A stretch of 8,938 bases of DNA from Mycoplasmatota bacterium (GCA_022712785.1 JAFLJX010000177.1:1-8938), one strand, 5' to 3'; shown: positions 1 to 6,808, counted from the stretch's first letter. The notes: generated by a model not told the origin, from the sequence alone. A program made the numbers and translations.

Positions 1-181
1 TACTTGGTCTAATATCCAAACCAAGTTTACCTATAATAAATATTAATGTTGCAAGTAATATTCCAAACAAATAGGCACTTCCTATTGATCCTATCCATTT
101 TGTAATTATGAAATCACTATATCTTATAATAGCTATTGGAACCAAAAAAATTATAATAAGCATAATTATATTAAGTATCAT
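1..181 (-). CDS. N-terminal part of an integral membrane protein, probable transporter (runs off left edge)
   Basis: An open frame of 60 codons starts at ATG 181-179 and continues past the left edge. The translation begins MILNIIMLIIIFLVPIAIIR and is very hydrophobic. One helix covers residues 1-19 and a second about 33-51, separated by a short polar stretch (RYSDFIITKW). The proline in the first helix, the G-x-x-x-A-Y-x-x-G pattern in the second and the charged turn KLGLDIRP resemble the first two helices of an ion-coupled exporter or symporter, but I cannot assign a family. The ATG overlaps the TAA stop of the upstream acyltransferase gene as TAATG, so translation is probably coupled to it and no separate ribosome binding site is needed. 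That it is a gene rests on the uninterrupted frame, the overlap and the membrane-like composition. Confidence 0.75.
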   Translation of the reverse strand, partial: MILNIIMLIIIFLVPIAIIRYSDFIITKWIGSIGSAYLFGILLATLIFIIGKLGLDIRPS

Positions 182-1275
182 TATTTAAGTTCCTTTCCAT
201 AAATACGATATGTTTTAATAATTTCACCACCAAATTTCTTAAATGCATTTATCGGTTTAGGGTTATTTTCCATCATTGTTCCAGCTTCAAAATCTGTAAT
301 ACCATGTTTTTCAAACTCATCAAATAAACTATTAAATATATGAGCTATTAGTCCCGTATTTTGATATTCAGGCACAATGTATTGCATTGTTCCTCTGGCT
401 TTTGTTATTTTTCTTTTAGCTAAAATCATCCTAATCGGTCTTATTTTTCCTTTTGTCTTTTTTAAGATTTGATTGAAATCCGGGAAAGTCAAACAAAAAC
501 CAACAGGTTTATTAGTATTGTTTTCTCTAGCAATTTTTATAAAGTTTGGATTAATAAACAGTTTTAACTGTTTAGCCGTCTGTTCGATCATCTTAATGGA
601 TGGTGCATCCTGATATACAATTTCATTTGTAGCAACACTTAAAATATAGTGAACATCTTCCATGTCTTTATCTAAGTCTTTCCAACTTAGACTGTCTACT
701 CTAACATCATGACTTCTCAAAAAATATTTTGAAATAGTATTTAATCTTTTTTTAGATTTTATATTAACATCAGCATTTAAACTAACTGTATCAATTGCTT
801 TTAAATATCCGTATTCTTCAAGAAGCGTTCCGTAATATTCATAATTGTAAGATGTGAAAATTGTGGGTGCAATTTCAAAACCACTTATTAACACTCCACG
901 TCTTGTATCTGCATCATATGGAGAAAATGTCCCTTCAGAATAATCTACTTTATTTAAAACCATATATTCTTCCATGTAACTAAACAATTCTTTAACTACA
1001 TTTATATCATTTATTGTATCAAAAAAAGAGAAAAAGCAAATTTTCTTTCCCTGTTTTTTACTGTAATCTAGGGTGAATAATAATCTTCCTTGAACTTCAT
1101 TGTCTTTAATTGATAATATTGCTTTATAAGTCTTATCATCTAATACAATTTTCTTAAGCTCCTTTTTAAGAGCACTAAAAATAGGAAATACATAGTTATC
1201 ATTTCCTCTATACAAATCCTTTACAAAGTAAATAAAATCTTTGACTTCTTTTATATTATTAACTACTTTGATCAT
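181..1275 (-). CDS. YghO-like GNAT-superfamily N-acyltransferase
   Basis: This 364-residue protein resembles the two-part GNAT proteins of the YghO type, which are about 370-380 residues long. Their acyl acceptor is not established as far as I know. Family-type features in the N-terminal half are the opening D-x-x-Y-V-x-P-x segment (about 26-33), FFSFFDTIND (81-90) and EGTFSPYDADTRRGVLISGF (114-133), corresponding to the G-P-F-N-P-S / G-x-L-x-x-G-F region. The C-terminal half has a GNAT core: MQYIVPEYQNTGLIAHIF (297-314), then GTMMENNPKPINAFKKFGGE (332-351) and a closing KTYRIYGKEL (354-363). There is no signal peptide or membrane segment, so it is probably cytoplasmic. I chose ATG 1275 because GGAGG at 1287-1283 sits 7 nt upstream; a GTG at 1281 is in frame but overlaps that site. 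The gene is coupled by TAATG to the membrane protein on its left. Fold is fairly sure; substrate unknown. Confidence 0.85.
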   Translation of the reverse strand: MIKVVNNIKEVKDFIYFVKDLYRGNDNYVFPIFSALKKELKKIVLDDKTYKAILSIKDNEVQGRLLFTLDYSKKQGKKICFFSFFDTINDINVVKELFSYMEEYMVLNKVDYSEGTFSPYDADTRRGVLISGFEIAPTIFTSYNYEYYGTLLEEYGYLKAIDTVSLNADVNIKSKKRLNTISKYFLRSHDVRVDSLSWKDLDKDMEDVHYILSVATNEIVYQDAPSIKMIEQTAKQLKLFINPNFIKIARENNTNKPVGFCLTFPDFNQILKKTKGKIRPIRMILAKRKITKARGTMQYIVPEYQNTGLIAHIFNSLFDEFEKHGITDFEAGTMMENNPKPINAFKKFGGEIIKTYRIYGKELK

Positions 1276-1282
1276 AATCACA

Positions 1283-1287
1283 CCTCC
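1283..1287 (-). promoter_or_regulatory. Ribosome binding site that sets the start of the YghO-like gene
   Basis: The minus strand reads GGAGG, then TGTGATT, then ATG. The 7-nt gap to ATG 1275 is ideal. Using the in-frame GTG at 1281-1279 would place the start codon directly against the Shine-Dalgarno bases, so the ATG is the better start. Confidence 0.8.
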
Positions 1288-1333
1288 AAGAAAATCTCAT
1301 CAAGCTATAAATTCAATACAAATTTTCAAAATA

Positions 1334-1344
1334 ATTATAGCATA
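1334..1344 (-). promoter_or_regulatory. Extended -10 promoter for the YghO-like gene
   Basis: The minus strand reads TATGCTATAAT, a perfect TATAAT (1339-1334) preceded by TGn. The hexamer 17 nt further upstream (TTTCCT) matches the -35 consensus poorly, which is usual for extended -10 promoters. Transcription would start near 1327, about 50 nt before the ATG, and would also cover the coupled membrane gene. Confidence 0.6.
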
Positions 1345-1380
1345 CTATGGCCTTTTAGGAAAGTTAAATCCAATATTATA

Positions 1381-1424
1381 CTAAAAAAACAACTACTTGA
1401 TTTTTCATTTAAGTAGTTGTTTTT
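1381..1424 (-). terminator. Intrinsic terminator of the GGDEF/HD-GYP gene
   Basis: AACAACTACTT (1388-1398) is perfectly complementary to AAGTAGTTGTT (1411-1421), with a 12-nt loop. Three A-T pairs extend the stem. On the minus strand the stem runs into TTTTTTTAG. It begins a few bases after the TAA stop at 1428-1430. The A/T tracts on both sides mean it could act in both directions. Confidence 0.85.
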
Positions 1425-1427
1425 AAA

Positions 1428-4139
1428 TTAGTTTTTCTCTAAAACTGCCTCCATAAATTTTTTAGCAATTTCTTCATCAAATTGAGTTCCACTACATTTA
1501 ATTAATTCCTTAAATGCATCCCCTTGAGTTTTTGCTTTCGAGTATTTTCTTCCAGTTATCATTACATCATATGCGTCACAAATAGACACTATTTTTGCGA
1601 ATAATGGTATTTCATCTCCTGTTAATCCAAATGGATACCCTTTACCATCTATTCTTTCATGGTGATACAAAACCCCAAATGCAATTCTATCTGATTCAAC
1701 AATATTTTTAACTATTTTATACCCGGCTTCAGAATGTCCTTTTATTTTTTTGTATTCGTCTTTTGATAGTGTTCCTTTTTTTGATAATATATCTTCAGAT
1801 ATGGTTATTTTACCAATATCATGAACTTGACATAATAAGACAATATCTTCATGGTCACTAACTCTAGAATAGCCTAATTTTTTAAGCGTTTTTACTGCAT
1901 ACTTACCTAATCTATCACAATGGTCTTTGGTTTCTTCAGTTTTTACATGTAAAGTACTTAATACTGCATCCATTGTTTTGCTTTTTCTTGAATTTCTATC
2001 CCCAAGTTTTCTTCTATACATCAAGTTTTCTGCATTTATAAATGCATCATTAAACGTTGAATTATTATCTTTAACTATTTCATAGCCAATAGATACTCCA
2101 AGTTGGATGTCATTCTTTTTATTTAAGGCAATAATATTGTCTTTAATTTTGTCTAAATGTTCTGTAACTTTTTTTTCTGTTGATTCAGTACTTATTACTG
2201 CAAACTCATCTCCACCTATTCTATAGATAGTTGAGTTTTTATTAAACTCTGTCTTGAACTGGTTTCCTACAAAATCAATTGCTGTATCGCCTTTTATATG
2301 CCCAAAAGCATCATTAATAAATTTAAGTCCGTCTATATCCGCGATGATTAATGAATAATTAGATAACATATCTGAACTATTAATATATCTTTCAAATGCG
2401 TTTCTATTTAAAAGTCCAGTAACTGTGTCATGATCTACCAAATACTCGTTTCTTCTTTGATACTTAATCTGTTCAGTGACATCAGCCATGAATCCACCAC
2501 GTATCATAAGACTACCATCAGGAAACCTTTTTTCAACCTCAAAATTATGTTCAAAATAAAAAATTTCTTTTGTTGCAATGTTTTGATGTTTAACTAATAG
2601 TTTTTCATATCCTTCAAGTTCTCCACTCATAACCTTATCATCCATTGCAAAGTAAGCGTCACGGAGTTCTAATCCTTCAGCATCATCTTTGTAAATTGAC
2701 TGATCAAATTCCTTTATTAGGAATTGATTAAACTCTATTTCAGTTATTCCTAGTTTTGTGAACAACAGCTTGTTTCCATAAAAACTTGTAGATTCCCCTG
2801 TGCTTTCACTTGATAAATACCAAATCATAACTCTTCCTGATTTTACAGCTAATCTCTCAGCACTAAGATGTCTATCTTTTTCAAGCATTAATATTTTATT
2901 TGCTTCTTCCATTTTAATTTTATCTGTAATATTAACAATAAATCCACCTATAATTTTTATTGTACCATCGCTGTATCTCTCTTCAACTCGAGTTTGGTGT
3001 TCTAGATATACTGCTTCTTTTGTTTTTAGATTTTGATGTTTAACTGTAACTTTAAATTCATTAATTTTATTTGATAAAGAGATATCAAAATCTCTTAAAA
3101 GTTTATCCATTGAATCTTTACCATTTTTATCTGGGTAAGCAGTTTTTAAAAAGTCTTCAAATTTGACATACCCATTCTTAGTACTTTCAACTCCTAAAAC
3201 CTCTTTATATCTAGAATTTGAAATAATATAATCGCCTTCTGGAAATTCATCGAAATTTAGCGTCCACACTAATAATTGTGCCATATTAATGGCTCTATTA
3301 CTAGCTTTTAAGAGTTCTCTGTTACTTTCTTCTAAGCGATCAATATTAAATTCTTTTAATTTACTTTCAGTAACATCAATCGTAATAGCTACTATAAGTT
3401 CTGCGAATCCATCATCATTTCTTGATAAAACATTCACTCTATCCTCAACCCAAATAATATTTCCATCATTGTCAATCCATGGACATGTCAATGTGTAATA
3501 ATCCGATTTTCCTATTACTAGATTATTAAATTCTTCAATATTATTATCAAAATAGTCCTTATATTCTGGATAATCATTTAATATCTTATCTTTTATTACT
3601 TCCCATTCTTTTTTGAAAATAATACGTGACACTTCATGTTCCGCATCAATCCCATATAGTTCTCTTGAAGAATTCATGTGAAATATTCTATATTCATTAT
3701 TAATTCTTTCAATCCATCTAAGGCCAATCTTGGCATTTATTAAACCTTCATTACCTAAGAAATCTACTTGCTTCCCTACTTCAGTCTCAACTGCAGTTAT
3801 ATAGATTATCCCATCTATAATAAAACCTTCTAAGTAAAAGAAGTCTGGAGTCGATATAAACTTGAGTTTAATTTCAAAATCAACTACTTTTTCAGAACTA
3901 AAATTTTCCAAAAACGATGTTAGAAAATTAATATTTTCTACTTGATTAATAAAAACATGTTTAAACAAGTCATCTTCTTGACTGTACCATTCATTCTCTT
4001 TTATTACGCCTTTCAACCCAAACATCAAAAGAGAATTCTTAGAAAAAAGAAATTCCTTAGTTTTTTTATTATATTCCCAAACACTAGCAAGTACTCCATT
4101 AAATCCAATTCCCTCTAATTCATTCTTTATGAGTTTCAT
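1428..4139 (-). CDS. Soluble PAS(x4)-GGDEF-HD-GYP cyclic-di-GMP turnover protein
   Basis: This 903-residue protein joins a diguanylate cyclase domain to an HD-GYP phosphodiesterase domain behind four PAS-like sensors. PAS-like units lie at about 10-120 (weak), 130-258, 282-408 and 432-558; three end in the usual DVTE/NITD/DVTE motif. Helical linkers lie at about 257-281 and 405-431. The GGDEF domain starts at DHDTVTGLLNRNAF (569-582), with DIDGLKFINDAFGHIKGD at 601-618 and an intact GGDEF at 642-646. The inhibitory RxxD site expected before it is replaced by NKNS. The HD-GYP domain (about 721-903) has HDIGK (773-777), GHSEAG (801-806), HHE (826-828) and DGKGYP (831-836), so its metal ligands look complete. 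No membrane segment or signal peptide is visible, so sensing is cytoplasmic. ATG 4139 has GGAGTGG just upstream. It is transcribed alone. Which activity dominates cannot be told from sequence. Confidence 0.95.
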   Translation of the reverse strand: MKLIKNELEGIGFNGVLASVWEYNKKTKEFLFSKNSLLMFGLKGVIKENEWYSQEDDLFKHVFINQVENINFLTSFLENFSSEKVVDFEIKLKFISTPDFFYLEGFIIDGIIYITAVETEVGKQVDFLGNEGLINAKIGLRWIERINNEYRIFHMNSSRELYGIDAEHEVSRIIFKKEWEVIKDKILNDYPEYKDYFDNNIEEFNNLVIGKSDYYTLTCPWIDNDGNIIWVEDRVNVLSRNDDGFAELIVAITIDVTESKLKEFNIDRLEESNRELLKASNRAINMAQLLVWTLNFDEFPEGDYIISNSRYKEVLGVESTKNGYVKFEDFLKTAYPDKNGKDSMDKLLRDFDISLSNKINEFKVTVKHQNLKTKEAVYLEHQTRVEERYSDGTIKIIGGFIVNITDKIKMEEANKILMLEKDRHLSAERLAVKSGRVMIWYLSSESTGESTSFYGNKLLFTKLGITEIEFNQFLIKEFDQSIYKDDAEGLELRDAYFAMDDKVMSGELEGYEKLLVKHQNIATKEIFYFEHNFEVEKRFPDGSLMIRGGFMADVTEQIKYQRRNEYLVDHDTVTGLLNRNAFERYINSSDMLSNYSLIIADIDGLKFINDAFGHIKGDTAIDFVGNQFKTEFNKNSTIYRIGGDEFAVISTESTEKKVTEHLDKIKDNIIALNKKNDIQLGVSIGYEIVKDNNSTFNDAFINAENLMYRRKLGDRNSRKSKTMDAVLSTLHVKTEETKDHCDRLGKYAVKTLKKLGYSRVSDHEDIVLLCQVHDIGKITISEDILSKKGTLSKDEYKKIKGHSEAGYKIVKNIVESDRIAFGVLYHHERIDGKGYPFGLTGDEIPLFAKIVSICDAYDVMITGRKYSKAKTQGDAFKELIKCSGTQFDEEIAKKFMEAVLEKN

Positions 4140-4163
4140 TGAACCACTCCTAGTTTTTTAATA

Positions 4164-4192
4164 ATTATACCATAAAATATAACAATCTTAAA
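4164..4192 (-). promoter_or_regulatory. Promoter of the GGDEF/HD-GYP gene
   Basis: On the minus strand TATAAT (4169-4164) is preceded by TGG, giving an extended -10. TTTAAG (4192-4187) lies exactly 17 nt upstream as a weak -35. The predicted transcript starts near 4157, leaving an unstructured leader of under 25 nt before the GGAGTGG ribosome binding site. Confidence 0.65.
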
Positions 4193-4216
4193 GCCTTTAT
4201 ATGAGCCATTTATTCT

Positions 4217-4248
4217 AATAAAATAAAAAGACTTGCAAATGCAAGTCT
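4217..4248 (-). terminator. Intrinsic terminator of the xdhC operon
   Basis: AGACTTGC (4229-4236) pairs with GCAAGTCT (4241-4248) around an AAAT loop. On the minus strand the stem is followed by TTTTATTTTATT. It starts 8 bp after the stop codon of the MoeA-like gene. The plus-strand side is also T-rich, so weak bidirectional action is possible. Confidence 0.85.
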
Positions 4249-4256
4249 ATTTATTT

Positions 4257-5231
4257 TTATAGATAACCACCATTACCATATCTTGCTACTTCTTCTCTAG
4301 TAATCTTATCCTTACACATTAGTCTATGTAATATGACATCTGAACTACTTTTTTCAGCAAATAATACTCCTGCAGGGAACCCAACTATTGCCACTTCTTT
4401 GTGATATGCAATCAGTGTCATAGACCCAGATAATATAGGCATACCATAGGCTATAATTTCACTACCTGTATTCATAATGGCATTGGGTGTTATATCTGAA
4501 GGATCAACACTCATTCCACCTGTACAAATAACAAGTTCGGCACCATTTTTAATATGATCATTAATTGCTTTTGTAATTTCTTCCATGTCATCAGGAACAA
4601 TTGTTTGTCCAATAAGCTTTGCATCAAACTTTTCAATTTTAGGAAGCATAACTTCTTTAAACTTATCTTTAATTCTACCGTAATATACTTCATTACCTGT
4701 AGTTACCATTCCAACTTTTTTTACTTTAAGTGGAATCATATTGATTACAGGTTCTTTTATTATAGATTCAGCTTTCAATATTTTTTCTTCATTAATCATT
4801 AAAGGAATTACCCTTGTCCCAGCAATAATGTCTCCCTTTTTAAGAAACATAAAGTTTGGTTTTGTAGATACAATAACTTCATCAATCATATTTAATTGAT
4901 AGAGAGCTTCTAAATCCATTTTCAATACTCCGTCAACCTTACTAATCAAATTGATTTTACCTTCTTTTACTAAAGATACATCAATGTTTTCTCCAATAAT
5001 TAAGCTTTTCAATCTTTCAGCTGCATCATTTTCATGAATATATCCTTCAATATCTTCCCATACATATAAGATATCTTTACCGATATCTAATAGTTTAGGA
5101 ATATCTTCTTCTCTAACTATATGACCTTTTCTAAATAGAGGTCCTTTAAATTCTCCTGGTACTATTTTAGTAACGTCATGACAAAGAACTTGCCCAACAG
5201 CATCAACTGTATTTATTGTTTTAAGTTTCAT
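4257..5231 (-). CDS. MoeA-like molybdopterin-binding protein
   Basis: This 324-residue protein has a C-terminal MoCF/Mog-type molybdopterin-binding domain: MVTTGNEVYYGRIKDK (175-190), CTGGMSVDPSDITPNA (236-251), then AYGMPILSGSMTLIAYH (261-277), VGFPAGVLF (283-291) and a closing ARYGNGGY (316-323). It matches the short MoeA-like proteins found with xanthine dehydrogenase genes in anaerobic Firmicutes, not full MoeA (about 400 residues). The N-terminal part (1-160) begins with the typical AVGQVLCHDVTKIVPGEFKG (11-30). It likely binds molybdopterin or its cytosine dinucleotide form during cofactor maturation for a molybdenum hydroxylase; the precise step is not established for this subfamily, to my knowledge. 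The gene starts 3 bp after xdhC; its ribosome binding site (AGAGGT) lies inside the xdhC 3' end, so the two are one operon. A terminator follows directly. Confidence 0.88.
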   Translation of the reverse strand: MKLKTINTVDAVGQVLCHDVTKIVPGEFKGPLFRKGHIVREEDIPKLLDIGKDILYVWEDIEGYIHENDAAERLKSLIIGENIDVSLVKEGKINLISKVDGVLKMDLEALYQLNMIDEVIVSTKPNFMFLKKGDIIAGTRVIPLMINEEKILKAESIIKEPVINMIPLKVKKVGMVTTGNEVYYGRIKDKFKEVMLPKIEKFDAKLIGQTIVPDDMEEITKAINDHIKNGAELVICTGGMSVDPSDITPNAIMNTGSEIIAYGMPILSGSMTLIAYHKEVAIVGFPAGVLFAEKSSSDVILHRLMCKDKITREEVARYGNGGYL

Positions 5232-5234
5232 TAT

Positions 5235-6026
5235 TTACCTCTTTATATTTAGATGTTTTAAACTACCACCATTTTTTATTAGTAATATTTCAGCCATAAT
5301 ACTTAATGCAATTTCAGCGGGATCATTTTTTGCTATATCTAATCCAATAGGTGAAAATAGACGTTCATTATTTACAACATTTAATCCATCTTTAAGTGCA
5401 TCTTTCATTAAAGTGTTTATCTTTCTTTTGCTCCCAATTAATCCTAAATATCTGTAATCTTTCCCAATGACTTCTTTTAAAGCCTCATAATCACTTGAAT
5501 GACCTTTTGTTGTAATAACAACATAACTATCTTTAACTTTAAAATCTTTTAAAGCTTTACTGTATTCTCCAGATATAACATCTGCATTCGGGAATTTTTC
5601 TGCATTTGCAAATTCAACTCTTTCATCAACTACTGTAATGTTGAATCCAAGTTCCAGAGCTATATTGTATAAAAAACTACCAATATGTCCCCCGCCAATA
5701 ATTACTAAGTTCTTATCATTTTTTACAACATCTATAAACCCTTCCATAGAACCCCCACAAATCATACCAATATCACCCTGTTCACTCAATGTATAACTAA
5801 AAGGTTCACTAGTGTTATTTTCTAAACAACTTATAGCTTCTTTGATTACACTGTATTCTACTTTTCCTCCACCAACAGTTCCTTCTATTTTACCGTCACT
5901 AAAAACAAGCATAGTATTCCCTACTCTTCCTGGAGCACTGCCTGTTGATTTTGTAACAGTAACATAAGCAACTTTAATGTTATTAAGTATACTCTCATTT
6001 AATATATGTATTACCTTTTTATTCAT
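5235..6026 (-). CDS. xdhC: XdhC/CoxI-family molybdenum cofactor insertion chaperone
   Basis: XdhC proteins bind molybdenum cofactor, promote its sulfuration and hand it to xanthine dehydrogenase-type enzymes in the cytoplasm. At 263 residues this is full length. The N-terminal XdhC/CoxI domain shows STGSAPGRVGNTMLV (27-41), GTVGGGKVE (49-57) and a cysteine in MICGG (88-92). The C-terminal Rossmann domain shows VIIGGGHIG (108-116), an acidic VVDER (132-136) at the end of the second strand, TTKGHSSD (172-179), GLIGSKRK (195-202) and SPIGLDIAKNDPAEIALSI (225-243). It is the first gene of an operon with the MoeA-like gene. The start has AAAGGA about 9 nt upstream. No structural genes for a molybdenum hydroxylase lie in the window, so its client enzyme must be encoded elsewhere. 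The name xdhC is used at family level; the client could be a xanthine dehydrogenase or another hydroxylase. Confidence 0.93.
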   Translation of the reverse strand: MNKKVIHILNESILNNIKVAYVTVTKSTGSAPGRVGNTMLVFSDGKIEGTVGGGKVEYSVIKEAISCLENNTSEPFSYTLSEQGDIGMICGGSMEGFIDVVKNDKNLVIIGGGHIGSFLYNIALELGFNITVVDERVEFANAEKFPNADVISGEYSKALKDFKVKDSYVVITTKGHSSDYEALKEVIGKDYRYLGLIGSKRKINTLMKDALKDGLNVVNNERLFSPIGLDIAKNDPAEIALSIMAEILLIKNGGSLKHLNIKR

Positions 6027-6062
6027 ATAAACAAATCCTTTGTATTTAATTTACTTTATTCT

Positions 6063-6068
6063 ATTATA
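6063..6068 (-). promoter_or_regulatory. Candidate -10 box for the xdhC operon
   Basis: A perfect TATAAT on the minus strand about 37 bp before the xdhC start, preceded by TTG. The hexamer 17 nt upstream (ATATAA) is a poor -35, so an activator would be plausible. If this is the real promoter, the inverted repeat at 6108-6141 lies just upstream of the -35 position, where activators often bind. Confidence 0.45.
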
Positions 6069-6107
6069 CAATAAAAACCTCTATTTTATATACTTTTTTA
6101 AATAAGA

Positions 6108-6141
6108 AATACCAACTCTAAAATTCTATCAAATTGGTATT
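6108..6141. repeat. Inverted repeat AATACCAA / TTGGTATT upstream of xdhC
   Basis: AATACCAA (6108-6115) and TTGGTATT (6134-6141) are perfect 8-bp complements separated by 18 bp. It may be an operator for a purine-responsive regulator, or a weak hairpin terminator for the gene to its right, though no uninterrupted T tract follows. A similar TACCAAA/TTTGGTA repeat occurs before the permease gene. Confidence 0.5.
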
Positions 6142-6152
6142 GCTTTGAAAAT

Positions 6153-6194
6153 AAAAACACCTAAATACTATGATTATAGTGCAAAGGTAGTTTT
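6153..6194 (-). terminator. Possible terminator after the small membrane protein gene
   Basis: The minus strand forms ACCT-TTGC-ACTAT-AATC-ATAGT-ATTT-AGGT: a 5-bp hairpin with a four-base loop, a symmetric 4x4 internal loop and a 4-bp outer stem. TTTTTATTTT follows soon after. It lies about 80 bp past the stop of the 6276-6692 gene. The stem is weak and AT-rich, so this is a candidate only. Its left side could also end a plus-strand transcript. Confidence 0.4.
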
Positions 6195-6275
6195 TACTTA
6201 TGCATCTAATAAACAAAGATCAAATAAAAATAATTGATTTATTAAAAATATTCATTAGATTACCTTTATAACTAA

Positions 6276-6692
6276 TTATCTCTTTATTTTATTTAATTCT
6301 AAATATCCTTTTCTGTTAAATCTTGAATTAACATAAAAAACTACACAGAAATAAACAACAATAAATATGTACCCTATCATTGATCCAAATTGTTTTCCTA
6401 AGAAATAATATATTCCTGCCCCTAATAGCATTAAGGGTAATATTACTGTGAATAACGTCCAATTACTTTTCAAAGTAATTCCATAAGTTACTTTCTTTTT
6501 CGGCTTAATCTCAATGATTTTTGGTTCAGAAACATAAAAATTAAGTCTAACTTGAATCTGATATTTCCCTGGTTCTAGATCATATTTTTTTACTTGTTTG
6601 CTTTTTAATTTATCTACCATTACTCCATTAATATACAAATAAATCATTTTTGTTTTTATAATTGTGGGACTCTCAGTACTGATTATGAGCAT
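6276..6692 (-). CDS. Small two-helix membrane protein with PEGA-like N-terminal domain, function unknown
   Basis: I do not recognise a named family for this 138-residue protein. Residues 16-76 look like a small all-beta domain: the pattern IYLYINGVMVDKLK, then KYDLEPGKYQIQVRL (36-50) and KIIEIKPKKKVTYGITLK (58-75) resembles PEGA or carboxypeptidase-regulatory-like domains. Two membrane helices follow at about 78-98 and 104-122, joined by a short GKQFG loop. Positive residues on both outer flanks (KPKKK before, RFNRK and KIKR after) suggest that both ends are in the cytoplasm; no signal peptide is visible. The start ATG 6692 has a strong AAGGAGGT about 7 nt upstream. It is transcribed alone, between the permease terminator and the xdhC leader. 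Its promoter region is unusually elaborate for a small gene (see 6741-6811). Confidence 0.75.
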   Translation of the reverse strand: MLIISTESPTIIKTKMIYLYINGVMVDKLKSKQVKKYDLEPGKYQIQVRLNFYVSEPKIIEIKPKKKVTYGITLKSNWTLFTVILPLMLLGAGIYYFLGKQFGSMIGYIFIVVYFCVVFYVNSRFNRKGYLELNKIKR

Positions 6693-6740
6693 TTGTAGTA
6701 CCTCCTTGAATAACTATTTCTTGATTTTCGACTCTTATAA

Positions 6741-6794
6741 TTCATTATATAACACCCTACGATTATATACCACATATTCATTATATACAAAGAT
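6741..6794. repeat. Three tandem imperfect 18-bp repeats, each with ATTATATA
   Basis: Three units, 6741-6758, 6759-6776 and 6777-6794, each hold ATTATATA at the same offset (starting at 6744, 6762 and 6780). Units 1 and 3 share TTCATTATATA; units 2 and 3 share ATTATATAC. On the minus strand each core reads TATATAAT, so each unit contains a perfect -10 hexamer. The exact 18-bp spacing is clear in the sequence; its meaning is inferred. Confidence 0.7.
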
Positions 6795-6808
6795 AGCTTT
6801 CTTGTGAA
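6780..6808 (-). promoter_or_regulatory. Main candidate promoter of the small membrane protein gene
   Basis: On the minus strand TTCACA (6808-6803, 5 of 6 bases matching TTGACA) lies exactly 17 nt before TATAAT (6785-6780). Transcription would begin near 6773, leaving a leader of about 80 nt that contains the other two TATATAAT copies. The second copy has TTGTAT (6790-6785) at the same 17-nt spacing and could be a second overlapping promoter. Confidence 0.65.

Noticed and set aside
1279..1281. Alternative GTG start for the YghO-like protein
   Set aside because: The GTG overlaps the GGAGG ribosome binding site, leaving no spacing. ATG at 1275-1273 has the correct 7-nt gap.
1321..1335. CodY-like box near the transcription start of the YghO-like gene
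   Set aside because: It matches the recalled AATTTTCWGAAAATT consensus at about 12 of 15 positions, but such matches are common in AT-rich DNA and nothing else supports CodY control.
2800..3036. Plus-strand open frame opposite the GGDEF/HD-GYP gene
   Set aside because: It lies wholly within a clearly coding gene on the other strand, has no convincing ribosome binding site and no recognisable domain. The same holds for other opposite-strand frames such as 4554-4802, 6944-7312 and 7337-7582.
6196..6260. Long-range inverted repeat ATCTAAT (6204-6210) / ATTAGAT (6254-6260)
   Set aside because: Seven bp of pairing over a 43-bp AT-rich loop is expected by chance in this composition.
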